Positions 18,843-28,472 of a stretch of 64,000 bases of DNA are shown one piece after another; position 1 is the first letter of the stretch; the number at the start of each line of letters is the position of its first letter. The notes below the pieces were generated by a model. The model searched no databases. It saw only the letters and a program-made list of their open reading frames with translations, and was not told the DNA's origin. This DNA is from Putridiphycobacter roseus (GTDB taxonomy: Bacteria; Bacteroidota; Bacteroidia; Flavobacteriales_D; Crocinitomicaceae). The stretch covers positions 248,001 to 312,000 of the forward strand of contig NZ_QKSB01000001.1 of assembly GCF_003234935.1 (NCBI RefSeq), in the 5' to 3' direction. The position numbers were made by a program, and so were the translations under genes.

Positions 18843-20726
18843 TATTTCATCTACTGTGTTAAAAGAAATAGCATGATAATTTGGTCTTGCTAAAGTGTAA
18901 ACCTCAATCGCATATACCTTATCCTCCACCGACTGATTTGCAAGTGCTTCGTATATTGGTTCTAAAAACTTCCGCCTACCAATTTCAATTAAAAATGCCG
19001 ATAAATCTTTTCTGATTGCTGTATAATCATTCTGTATACATTTGATATACCAAACCGTCTTAATTTCAGCATTCACTTTGGTAGACAAAGCAAATGTTTC
19101 GTCCAAGTATTTTAAATTATTAGGTGTAATTCCTGCGGAAGGTAATTTTTTAATAAAATGAATCCATTCTTGGGTCGTCCAGTTTAATGTGTCAAGCTTT
19201 AAGGTTGCATATGGCGTAGTACTATCTATTTGAAAGAGGATATCATCTATGCGTTCAAACTTTATGGAAGTAATAACTTTATGGTTATTTGGTATTCCTT
19301 TTTGGTAAACCCATTCTTCTGTATTGAAAGTTAAATGATTTGGTTCCAGCAAGTGATAGTTCAAATAAGAAATAAACTCTTCTGTTGTAATGGTTTGAAA
19401 TTTATGGGTCTGGAAATAATTTTTCACGAAGACATCAAATTTTTCTCTTCCTACCAACTCCTCTATAGTTTGTAAAAACAAAGCTCCTTTCACATAAGCG
19501 ATACTGGTCATGCCGTCATCTGGATTTCTGCCAGCCAAATCTAATTTTAATTTGGTGTCTTCAGGATGCTTACCCGACATAATTTCCCCATTTTCCTCCA
19601 ATAGCTCTTGGTATTCAATGTTCATTAACATATCTGCAACCAAATTACCATATAGCGCTTCCATGATTCTATTTTCAAAGTAAACAGTAAAACCTTCATT
19701 GAGCCAAAAATCATTCCAGGTAGAATTAGTAACTAAGTTACCCGACCAAGAATGTGCCAATTCATGGGCAATTAAAGAAACCAAAGAACGGTCGCCCGCA
19801 ATTATAGTTGGTGTAGCAAAAGTTAATCTTGGATTCTCCATTCCACCAAAAGGAAAAGAAGGTGGCATTACTAAAATATCGTATTGCCCCCAAGCATAAG
19901 GTCCGTAAAGCGTTTCCGCAGTTTGAATCATCTTTTCGACATCTTGAAACTCATAAGCAGCTTGGTCTAGCATTTCAGGTTCTGCATAAACACCCGTTCT
20001 ATCTCCCAATTTGGCATAAGTTAAATGACCGACAGCCAAAGCGATTAAGTAAGTTGGAATAGGTTCTTTCATCTCAAACTCGTATACGCCTAATTCATTG
20101 TAATCTAATTTTTCGGCGCTCATTACCCCTATTAAATTCGTATCGCAACGTATTACAGCAGAATAGGTAATCCTATTACTTGGCGCATCTTGACATGGAA
20201 TCCAAGTCCTTGTTAAAATGGCTTCTCCTTGGGTAAATAAAAATGGAAATTCTTTCCCTGCTGTTTGTTGCGGGTCTAGCCACATTAATGCTTCTGCATG
20301 AGTAGCAGTTTCATAAAAAATAGAAATTAATTTAGTGTTGGGCTCCAATTTAACTTTTAATGCCCTTCCCAATAAAAAATCATTTGGTCCATAAAAATAA
20401 GAAACTTCATTTCCATCAATTTCAACACGGGTAACATTCAAATCTTTCGTGTCAAAAATAATTGTATCTGCAGCTGTTAATTGGTTGATTTGATGATCTA
20501 CCCTACCCTTTAATTTTTTGGCTTTAAAATCGACGGTTAAGTCTAAATGCAAATGCGTAGATTGAACGGCATTAAAATTGGAAAATGAATGGGGATCTAC
20601 CACTGTTTTTTTTCCAACTTTTTCAAAAGGAATATAGGCATCCTTATTTTCGAATTCACATGCCACGATAAAAGCACAAAAAACAATAGCAATTATTTGA
20701 CTAAAAATCTTCAACTTATAATTCAT
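18825..20726 (-). CDS. M1 family aminopeptidase lipoprotein (LTA4 hydrolase-like)
   Basis: A 633-residue zinc aminopeptidase. The N-terminus has a lipoprotein signal ending IVAC-E (Cys about 23). The exopeptidase GGMEN motif is followed by the zinc site H321-ELA-H325 and E344 in FWLNEGFTVY. The spacing and the text around it closely follow leukotriene A4 hydrolase, and a C-terminal helical domain is present. It is likely anchored in the outer membrane or periplasm, where it trims peptides. The divergent peptide transporters next door fit peptide scavenging. The final 18 bases overlap the epimerase gene on the other strand. Confidence 0.9.
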   Translation of the reverse strand: MNYKLKIFSQIIAIVFCAFIVACEFENKDAYIPFEKVGKKTVVDPHSFSNFNAVQSTHLHLDLTVDFKAKKLKGRVDHQINQLTAADTIIFDTKDLNVTRVEIDGNEVSYFYGPNDFLLGRALKVKLEPNTKLISIFYETATHAEALMWLDPQQTAGKEFPFLFTQGEAILTRTWIPCQDAPSNRITYSAVIRCDTNLIGVMSAEKLDYNELGVYEFEMKEPIPTYLIALAVGHLTYAKLGDRTGVYAEPEMLDQAAYEFQDVEKMIQTAETLYGPYAWGQYDILVMPPSFPFGGMENPRLTFATPTIIAGDRSLVSLIAHELAHSWSGNLVTNSTWNDFWLNEGFTVYFENRIMEALYGNLVADMLMNIEYQELLEENGEIMSGKHPEDTKLKLDLAGRNPDDGMTSIAYVKGALFLQTIEELVGREKFDVFVKNYFQTHKFQTITTEEFISYLNYHLLEPNHLTFNTEEWVYQKGIPNNHKVITSIKFERIDDILFQIDSTTPYATLKLDTLNWTTQEWIHFIKKLPSAGITPNNLKYLDETFALSTKVNAEIKTVWYIKCIQNDYTAIRKDLSAFLIEIGRRKFLEPIYEALANQSVEDKVYAIEVYTLARPNYHAISFNTVDEILGVHY

Positions 20727-20880
20727 TCTCGAAAATTAACTAAAATTCTGTAACATTTAAAATACCAAGGAAAAGAATTCCATTGGAGATAAAAAAAATA
20801 CCGTTTACACATTAAACGACTTCAAAAACTGAAAAATAATATATTTTGCTTATTTTCACCATCAAATTTTATCGTTAAGT

Positions 20881-22641
20881 ATGAGCAATACCACTACTAA
20901 TATCCCAACAAGAACTTTGTTCGGACATCCAATAGGACTATTTATACTATTCTTTACCGAAATGTGGGAACGTTTTTCCTATTACGGGATGCGTGCACTT
21001 TTGGTATTATATATATCCTCTACCCTGAGTGATGGTGGTTTGGGTTGGACCAAAGCAAATGCGTTAGAATTATATGGTTGGTACACCATGCTAGTATATG
21101 TAATGTCTATCCCTGGTGGTATAATTGCCGATAAATATTTGGGGCAGAAAAAATCCGTACTCTATGGTGCTATGATATTAGTCCTCGGTCATGGAATTTT
21201 AGCCATTGAAGCAGAATGGGCTTTTTATTCTGGTTTAACCTTAATTATTTTAGGTGTAGGTATGCTAAAACCAAATATTTCTACCATGGTTGGTGGTTTG
21301 TATAAAAAAGGAGATGTTAGAAGAGACAAAGGTTTTACTATATTTTATATCGGCATTAATATTGGTGCTTTCTTATCTGCATTAATTGTTGGTTATGTAG
21401 GGGAAAATTATGGCTGGCACTACGGATTTGGATTAGCAGGAATTGGAATGGTATTCGGCCTGGTGGTTTATATGTGGGGACAAAAATACCTTACACATGT
21501 TGGGAATTTCTTAGGAAACTCTACAGACGAAGGGGAAAAAGAATTAATGAAAAAACCATTGACAAAAGTTGAAAAAGATAGAATGATTGTTTTATTAATT
21601 TCTTTCTTAATCATCATTGTCTTTTGGGGAGCATTTGAGCAAGCAGGTGGACTTTTAAATATTTATGCCAATGAAAAAATTGACCGAAGTATTTTAGGAT
21701 GGGAAATGCCTGCTACTTGGTTTCAATCCTTTAATGCCTTATTTATTATAATTTTTGGTACAGCTGTAGCCGGATTTTGGGCGAATAGAAAACTAAAAGG
21801 AAAAGAAACTTCTACCTTATTAAAAATGGGAATTGGTACCATTATTATGGGCTTAGGTTTTTTACTCATGGTAGGCGCTTCAAATGAAGCAAGCACTTTA
21901 GCATTCGGTACTGCTAGTTTCTGGTGGTTAACTGGAGCTTATTTACTCCATACCATTGGTGAGCTATGTGTATCCCCTACTGCATTATCATTTATCACCA
22001 AACTCTCTCCTCTGAAATATGCATCCATCATGATGGGGGTTTATTTTGCGGCAACTGGTTTAGGAAATAAATTAGCGGGTTCTATCGGTGAAGCTTCACA
22101 ATCAGAACCAATCAATATTGAATTTGTTGGTCAATCTAACCAATTAAGCGCTTTTAATAGAGCAGATACCTTAGTTGCACAAGATGCTGATTTTAAAATC
22201 AGAGCAAACATCTACATTGAAAATGGTGAGTTTATTGCAACAAGTTATAAAAACAATGAAGATGTAAAATACTTATTTGATTTTGACAAAGCGGAAAAGA
22301 AAGCAGAAGTAATCAGTATACTTTCTGAAAACAAAGCAAGTAAAGCGGCTCCTTATCATGCTTCTTTTAGATTTGAAAAAGATGTAGAAGCTAAAAAATT
22401 AAAAGAAAACAAAGGAGATGGAAAAGATTATACCGGCGAATTTATTATTGAAGAAATTCAAAGCCAAAAAGAACACAATATCTTTTTATTTATTTTTATC
22501 TTGACCCTCGTTTTCGGTTTATTGGTAATTGCTTTACTTAAACCTTTAAAACGTTTAACGCACGGAGCTGAAGATAATGAGCATGAAATTCATGACGAAA
22601 CGGAAGGATTCGAATTCGCAGATCAAAAAACAACAACTTAA
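20881..22641 (+). CDS. POT family proton-dependent peptide transporter (first copy)
   Basis: A 586-residue MFS transporter with the POT signature E27xxE30R31 in TEMWERFSYYG, which takes up di- and tripeptides with protons across the inner membrane. About 12-14 hydrophobic segments are visible. A hydrophilic insert of about 100 residues (roughly 410-515, starting SIGEASQSEPINIEF) separates the last two helices and ends just before HNIFLFIFILTLVFG. Canonical bacterial POTs of about 490 residues lack such an insert. It is 9 bases upstream of a second POT gene, so the two are one operon. Confidence 0.93.
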   Translation: MSNTTTNIPTRTLFGHPIGLFILFFTEMWERFSYYGMRALLVLYISSTLSDGGLGWTKANALELYGWYTMLVYVMSIPGGIIADKYLGQKKSVLYGAMILVLGHGILAIEAEWAFYSGLTLIILGVGMLKPNISTMVGGLYKKGDVRRDKGFTIFYIGINIGAFLSALIVGYVGENYGWHYGFGLAGIGMVFGLVVYMWGQKYLTHVGNFLGNSTDEGEKELMKKPLTKVEKDRMIVLLISFLIIIVFWGAFEQAGGLLNIYANEKIDRSILGWEMPATWFQSFNALFIIIFGTAVAGFWANRKLKGKETSTLLKMGIGTIIMGLGFLLMVGASNEASTLAFGTASFWWLTGAYLLHTIGELCVSPTALSFITKLSPLKYASIMMGVYFAATGLGNKLAGSIGEASQSEPINIEFVGQSNQLSAFNRADTLVAQDADFKIRANIYIENGEFIATSYKNNEDVKYLFDFDKAEKKAEVISILSENKASKAAPYHASFRFEKDVEAKKLKENKGDGKDYTGEFIIEEIQSQKEHNIFLFIFILTLVFGLLVIALLKPLKRLTHGAEDNEHEIHDETEGFEFADQKTTT

Positions 22642-22650
22642 AAAACAACA

Positions 22651-24789
22651 ATGCAAGGAACATCAAATCAAACTGAAGACTTTTTCAGTGCCAAAGTTTT
22701 AGGACACCCAGCAGGACTATTTGTCTTATTTTTTACGGAAATGTGGGAACGTTTTTCATTCTATGGAATGCGGGTTTTGTTAATTAACTTTTTAACCATG
22801 GCCGTAATTGGCTACAACCCTGGTTGGGAATGGTCGGCTGAAAATGCAGGTGCCTTATTTGGTACTTATGCTGGACTATTATACTTAACACCAATTGTTG
22901 GTGGATTAGTTGCCGATAAATTAATTGGATATCGTTGGGCTGTAGTAATTGGCTCACTGATTATGACCGCTGGCCATGCATCTATGGCATTGGAAACGGA
23001 ATTCTCCCTCTACTTAGGTCTTGCGCTTTTAGTTATTGGAACTGGTTTCTTTAAACCTAACATGACCTCTATTATTTCAGAAATGTACAAAGACGTGCCA
23101 GAGAAAAAAGATGGCGCTTATACCATTTTTTATATGGGAGTTAATGCAGGTGCGTTTTTCGGAATGATGCTTTGTGGTTATTTAGCAGAGAGAATTGGCT
23201 GGAGCTGGGGCTTTGGTCTAGCTGGAATTTTTATGCTTTTAGGTACGCTACAATTTTGGTTAGCTAAACCATTATTTGGAACCATTGGTGAAGTACCAAA
23301 AAGAGATAAAAATGAAATTGAAACCACAGTTCAAAAATCTAAAACATCTAATGAAACAATTGATGAAATACCTGCTAAAAAACAAATAGAGGCTTACAAC
23401 CCTTTTACCATGGTAGATAAAATACTTATTTTTATCACAGCAGTAATAGGTGTCGGTTATTTAATTAATGATCCTTTATCCAAAATTGGAAATATCAACT
23501 TATTTCCGTTTAAAGCTTTTGGTTTAGATGGACAATATATTGTGGTTATTATTGGGTTACTTTTATTTCTATACTTAGCTGGCTCAAGAATTATGCGTTA
23601 TGAAAGGGTAACGAGAGACAGGATGTTTGCATTTATCATCTTCGCCTTCTTTACCGTATTCTTCTGGTTGAGTTTCGAACAAGGAGCTTCTTCTCTAGTA
23701 TTATTTGCCAGAGATTCTGTACAAAGGAATTTAATTGGTAATGGGGCTATTGCTTTTAACATCATCAATGCCTTATTAACTATTGTCCCACTTGCGATTA
23801 TCACTTGGGTACTGGCTCTCTTATGGAAAAGAACCTTTAAAAGAATTCCTGGCTCTAACATTGTATTGGCAATTTGTTTTGCTGGGGTATGGGCTGTTGC
23901 CTTATGGATGATCAACAGAGATTTAAATACCGTGGCTTACATGGCAGAATACAGTGCTATTGAAACACCTTTATTGGATGAGGAAACCGGAGAACAAGTG
24001 GTGGATGAAGATGGAAATTTAGTATTTAACTATACTGCCGTCTCAGAAGAAATGGTATTGAATGGAGATGAAAAAATTGTGCAAAAGAAAATGAAAATTG
24101 CGGAGCCAATTGATTTTGAAATTGGACAACCAATATCCATGATCACTAAGGATAACGAATTGAGTACCTATGGATACTTAAATGAAGAAGCATTGGATAG
24201 AGCAAGAACCAATGCCTTGGAAAGAGAAATTGACAATGGCATTGTAGAAGCTAAAATTGTTGAAATAAAAAACAATGAAGTAGAGATTACAGTGAGTTGG
24301 TTTAGTATTTTAAATTCATTCTTCATTATCGCATTTGCTTCTATGTTCTCCAAATGGTGGGAAAGTAAATACAACCCTTCAGCAACCGGAAAATACGCGC
24401 TTGGTTTAATTATTATGGCTATTGGATTTGGCTTACTTGCATTTGGATCTTATGGGATTCAAGAAGGGGTTAAAGTGAGTATGATTTGGTTAATCTTTGC
24501 CTATTTGTTCCATACCCTCGGTGAGCTTTGTTTATCGCCTGTTGGACTATCTTACGTCAGTAAATTAGTACCAGCTCGTATGATTGCATTTATGTTTGGT
24601 ATGTGGTACTTAGCCATTGCCATTGGTAATAAATTAGCTGCTGTGTTAGGTGGTCAGATTGAAAACATAACGGAACAATACTCGCTATCGTTTTTCTTCT
24701 TAATATTTACCATTGTACCCGCTGTGGCAGGTCTATTGATTTTACTTTTAGGACCATTCATCAAGAAATTGATGCACGGTGTGAAATAA
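22651..24789 (+). CDS. POT family proton-dependent peptide transporter (second copy)
   Basis: A 712-residue paralogue of the preceding transporter with E30xxE33R34 in TEMWERFSFYGM. Two long polar regions enlarge it: a cytoplasmic linker at about 215-250 (EVPKRDKNEIETT...) and a strongly acidic block at about 428-548 (LLDEETGEQVVDEDGN...) before the final helices (WFSILNSFFIIAFASMF onward). The large size is unusual for the family. Both copies are probably co-transcribed and end at the terminator at 24809. Different peptide preferences for the two copies would be an inference only. Confidence 0.92.
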   Translation: MQGTSNQTEDFFSAKVLGHPAGLFVLFFTEMWERFSFYGMRVLLINFLTMAVIGYNPGWEWSAENAGALFGTYAGLLYLTPIVGGLVADKLIGYRWAVVIGSLIMTAGHASMALETEFSLYLGLALLVIGTGFFKPNMTSIISEMYKDVPEKKDGAYTIFYMGVNAGAFFGMMLCGYLAERIGWSWGFGLAGIFMLLGTLQFWLAKPLFGTIGEVPKRDKNEIETTVQKSKTSNETIDEIPAKKQIEAYNPFTMVDKILIFITAVIGVGYLINDPLSKIGNINLFPFKAFGLDGQYIVVIIGLLLFLYLAGSRIMRYERVTRDRMFAFIIFAFFTVFFWLSFEQGASSLVLFARDSVQRNLIGNGAIAFNIINALLTIVPLAIITWVLALLWKRTFKRIPGSNIVLAICFAGVWAVALWMINRDLNTVAYMAEYSAIETPLLDEETGEQVVDEDGNLVFNYTAVSEEMVLNGDEKIVQKKMKIAEPIDFEIGQPISMITKDNELSTYGYLNEEALDRARTNALEREIDNGIVEAKIVEIKNNEVEITVSWFSILNSFFIIAFASMFSKWWESKYNPSATGKYALGLIIMAIGFGLLAFGSYGIQEGVKVSMIWLIFAYLFHTLGELCLSPVGLSYVSKLVPARMIAFMFGMWYLAIAIGNKLAAVLGGQIENITEQYSLSFFFLIFTIVPAVAGLLILLLGPFIKKLMHGVK

Positions 24790-24808
24790 GATAAAAATAT
24801 CAATTTTT

Positions 24809-24843
24809 AAAAGCCAATTCTATCCTTAGAATTGGCTTTTTTT
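24809..24843 (+). terminator. Rho-independent terminator after the POT pair
   Basis: A perfect 13-bp inverted repeat (AAAAGCCAATTCT / AGAATTGGCTTTT) with the 6-base loop ATCCTT, followed by a run of T. Confidence 0.88.
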
Positions 24844-24862
24844 ATGGTTCCTCAATTAGTAC

Positions 24863-24870
24863 TATATTTG
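24863..24870 (+). promoter_or_regulatory. -7 box before the DUF2339 gene
   Basis: TATATTTG matches TAnnTTTG and lies between the POT terminator and the ATG at 24918, as expected for a new transcription unit. No clear -33 TTG. Confidence 0.5.
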
Positions 24871-24917
24871 AAACCAATTAAAAAGACTATTTTAACGATT
24901 ACTTAAGCGGGGAATCA

Positions 24918-27248
24918 ATGGAGAGTAACAAAGATCGAATAGAATTATTAGAAAATAGGATGCGCATTTTATTGCGTAGACAAAATACTTTGAATGAAGA
25001 TTTATTGGCTTTACAAGAAGCCATTAATGAATTAAAAACAGGTAAAACTGCTGAAGTTATTAATCCAGTCGTAATTCCTACCCCTGTTTCCCCCGCAGTG
25101 GAACTTGTTAAAGAAACGGAACCGACCATTGCAATTAAGGAAGACATAGTTTCTGAAGCAATAACAAAAGAATCTACTCAAAAAGCTGTTCCTAAAATCA
25201 AGACAAAATCTAGTCTTGAAAAATTTATTGGCGAAAACTTAATCAGTAAAATTGGTATTGTCATCTTGGTAATTGGTGTAGGCATTGGTGCAAAATATGC
25301 TATTGAGCACGAATTAATCAGCCCATTAACCAGAATTATTCTGGCTTACTTGGTTGGGGTTGCCTTATTGGGAACCGCGATTGTATTAAAGAAAAAATAC
25401 GAAAACTTTAGTGCCGTCATTTTAAGTGGGTCAGTCGCAATATTCTATATCATCACCTATCTGGCTTATAGCTTATACGGCCTCCTCCCGCAAGTCCCGA
25501 CTTTTATACTCCTGCTGGTGTACACTATATTTACCGTCATTGCGGCAATTCAATACAACAAACAAGTCATTGCACTTTATGGCCTAGTCGGTGCTTATGC
25601 CATCCCCTTTCTTTTGAGTTCTGGCTCCGGAAGGTTTGACATTTTCTTCTCCTATATTACCATTGTAAATATTGGCATTTTGTGTATTTCTATTTTACGC
25701 TATTGGAAAGGCTTATTTTATAGCGCCTTTGTATTCACTTGGCTCATTTTTGCTGCATGGCTATTCAAGTCGTATCAAATACAATTCTTCAACTATGGCA
25801 TGATATTCTCAAGTATCTTTTTTATCCTGTTTTACGCTTCTTTCATCTTATACAAAATTGTAAAGTCAGAACTGTTTAGTATCACGGATGTACTACTCAT
25901 CATCAGCAATACGTTTATCTACTTTTTTATCGGCATTTGGCTGCTTGATGACTATCCAGGTGGCGAAAGGTTTTTAGGTGCGTTTACCGTATTAATTGCC
26001 ATCATTAACTTTTTGGTCGCCTATTTGTTTTACAAGAAAAAAACCGCGGACAAAAAGCTATTTTATTTTACCATAGGACTGGTTTTTGTTTTCATCACTA
26101 TTGCAATTCCCGTTCAATTCGACGGCTATGTGGTAACCAATTTATGGGCTGCTATCGCCTTGGTATTATTTTGGATTGGAAGACGTAAAAACATTATTCA
26201 ATATGAATGGATCTCCTACCCTATTTTCATACTAGCTTTCTGCAGTCTTGCAAATGATTGGAGTAATTATTATGGCTATTTCTACGAAGAACAGCTTCAA
26301 CCAATATTCAACATTAGTTTCCTTTCAAATTTATTATTTATCGCCTCACTGGGAATCGCAAGCTATTTAATCTACACCGTTAAATTAAATGAGGAGAAAA
26401 ATCGCTTTACCACTGTTCATAGAGTAGCACAAATTCTCATTCCGAGTGCCATGGTATTTGTGGCCTTTAATATTGGTCGATTAGAACTCTTTAATTATTT
26501 TGATATTGCCTATCAAAACTCAGCATTAATCATTAATCAAACAGAAGGGACCACGACATACAATCACAATTTATTAGATTTTAGAAAGATATGGTTCTCC
26601 ATATATGTACTCCTATTTGCAATCACAATGACTTTTTTAAATAAAATATGGCTAAAAATCAAAACATTAAGCTATGTCAATATTGTAATCCTTACGCTTT
26701 CCATCACCCTCTTTTTAACAGCCGGACTATATAGCATCAGCGAATTGCGATTCAATTATTTGAATGCTGAAAACAACTATTTTGTGATTGGAAGCAATAA
26801 TATTATCATCAGGTATTTCGCCATTCTTGTCGCTGCATTTGCCATGTTTATCTTAAGAAAAAAGGTGAATACCGTTTTCCCGATAAAAATCGCTAGTACA
26901 ATTGTAGAAATAACCACCCATACTTTTATCCTTTGGATACTGAGTAGTGAATTGATCCATTTGCTGGATATGGCACATTCAAATGTTGCTTACAAATTAA
27001 GTTTGAGTATACTTTGGGGCACTTATGCATTGTTTTTAGTGGCATTGGGCATATGGAAACAAAACGCCCCATTGAGAATTATTGGAATAGCGTTATTTGG
27101 CATTACTTTAATCAAACTTTTCTTTTACGATATCGCACATTTAAACACCATTTCTAAAACCATAGTGTTTTTAGCTTTAGGTGTTTTACTTTTAATCATT
27201 TCCTTTTTATACAATAAATTCAAGCATAAAATTTCTATTGATGAATAA
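24918..27248 (+). CDS. DUF2339 polytopic membrane protein
   Basis: A 776-residue protein with an N-terminal coiled coil (about 1-40, NKDRIELLENRMRILLRRQN), a short Pro/Val/Glu linker and then more than 20 hydrophobic segments starting near residue 112 (SKIGIVILVIGVGIGAKYAIE). This matches DUF2339. The family's role is unknown; it is usually paired with DUF3999, as here. Its stop overlaps the next ATG by 8 bases. Confidence 0.85.
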   Translation: MESNKDRIELLENRMRILLRRQNTLNEDLLALQEAINELKTGKTAEVINPVVIPTPVSPAVELVKETEPTIAIKEDIVSEAITKESTQKAVPKIKTKSSLEKFIGENLISKIGIVILVIGVGIGAKYAIEHELISPLTRIILAYLVGVALLGTAIVLKKKYENFSAVILSGSVAIFYIITYLAYSLYGLLPQVPTFILLLVYTIFTVIAAIQYNKQVIALYGLVGAYAIPFLLSSGSGRFDIFFSYITIVNIGILCISILRYWKGLFYSAFVFTWLIFAAWLFKSYQIQFFNYGMIFSSIFFILFYASFILYKIVKSELFSITDVLLIISNTFIYFFIGIWLLDDYPGGERFLGAFTVLIAIINFLVAYLFYKKKTADKKLFYFTIGLVFVFITIAIPVQFDGYVVTNLWAAIALVLFWIGRRKNIIQYEWISYPIFILAFCSLANDWSNYYGYFYEEQLQPIFNISFLSNLLFIASLGIASYLIYTVKLNEEKNRFTTVHRVAQILIPSAMVFVAFNIGRLELFNYFDIAYQNSALIINQTEGTTTYNHNLLDFRKIWFSIYVLLFAITMTFLNKIWLKIKTLSYVNIVILTLSITLFLTAGLYSISELRFNYLNAENNYFVIGSNNIIIRYFAILVAAFAMFILRKKVNTVFPIKIASTIVEITTHTFILWILSSELIHLLDMAHSNVAYKLSLSILWGTYALFLVALGIWKQNAPLRIIGIALFGITLIKLFFYDIAHLNTISKTIVFLALGVLLLIISFLYNKFKHKISIDE

Positions 27249-28470
27249 AATATTCACGCTATTACTGACCTGTTTCATTTTTTCAAATTACGTCACTGCA
27301 CAATTGATGACTTATAAATTCCAACAATCTATAACGGGAATAGAAAATGAATGGCATCAAATTAAATTACCTCCTACCATTTATCAACACCTTAAACCAA
27401 ACTTTGCTGATATTCGCATATATGGCCTTACAGAAAATGACACCATTGAAGTGCCTTATTTAATAAAAGAAGTCAAGGAGCAAAGTAACTTTAAAAACAT
27501 CAATTTTAAGGTCATCAACTCAACTAAAAACAAGCGTGGATACTACTATACTTTTGAGTTGAATCAATTACAATCTATCAACCAAATTCAATTGAGTTTT
27601 GCAAACGACAATTTCGATTTCAACAGTTCTTTATCGGGAAGTAACGACCAAAGAGAGTGGTTTACCATTTTAGAGAATCAAAAATTAATTGGAATCAAAA
27701 ATGAGTACGTAAACTTTAATTACACCATTTTAAATTTTAAACAAGCTAAATATAAATACTTTAGACTAAATATACAATCCCCTACACCACCTATTCTTCA
27801 AAATTCTAGTATTACCATCTCTGAAAAACCAATGGAAGTATTAGACACATATAAAGTCAATACAACAAGGCAAACAAGTAATACGAAGTCAAAAAGTTCA
27901 ACCATACTGCTCACTATCAAAGACAAAGTACCAACGTCTTCAATTTTACTTCAAATAAGCGATAAAATAGATTTCTACAGAAATTATCAGTTATCCTATT
28001 TAACCGATAGTGTAGTCACCCCAAAAGAAACCATTTATAATTACCAATTGATAAAACAAGGTGTCATTCATTCTTTTGCTAAAGAAGCCATTCGTTTCTC
28101 TCCAGTCATTGCCCAACAATTTAAAATAGAGATATTTAACCAAGACAATCAAGCACTTACTATTGAAAGTGCACAAGTTCAAGGACCACCTACTTATTTA
28201 GTTGCTCGCTTTAACCAAATCGCAAACTACAAATTGGTTTATGGCAACAAGGCTGCTCAATCTCCGGCATATGACATTGCCTATTATACGGAAAAGATTC
28301 CAGAAATGACCACAAGCTTAATATTGGGCGAAGTGGTAAATATTCAGCATAAAGAAAAGCCAAAAGTTACGCCCCTATTCGAGAGCAATAATTGGCTTTA
28401 CTTCATCTTATCCATCATCATTGCAGGATTAGCTTGGTTCTCCATTAAAATGCTGCGCAACAGTAAATAA
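27241..28470 (+). CDS. DUF3999 family exported protein
   Basis: A 409-residue protein with a signal peptide (about 1-21, ending VTAQ), a large beta-rich periplasmic part and one C-terminal membrane helix (about 385-402) followed by a short basic tail. The text ADIRIYGLTENDTIEVPYLI and the overall layout fit DUF3999, which commonly follows DUF2339. I prefer the ATG at 27241 to the TTG one codon upstream. The two proteins probably form a membrane complex of unknown function. Confidence 0.75.
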   Translation: MNKIFTLLLTCFIFSNYVTAQLMTYKFQQSITGIENEWHQIKLPPTIYQHLKPNFADIRIYGLTENDTIEVPYLIKEVKEQSNFKNINFKVINSTKNKRGYYYTFELNQLQSINQIQLSFANDNFDFNSSLSGSNDQREWFTILENQKLIGIKNEYVNFNYTILNFKQAKYKYFRLNIQSPTPPILQNSSITISEKPMEVLDTYKVNTTRQTSNTKSKSSTILLTIKDKVPTSSILLQISDKIDFYRNYQLSYLTDSVVTPKETIYNYQLIKQGVIHSFAKEAIRFSPVIAQQFKIEIFNQDNQALTIESAQVQGPPTYLVARFNQIANYKLVYGNKAAQSPAYDIAYYTEKIPEMTTSLILGEVVNIQHKEKPKVTPLFESNNWLYFILSIIIAGLAWFSIKMLRNSK

Positions 28471-28472
28471 AT

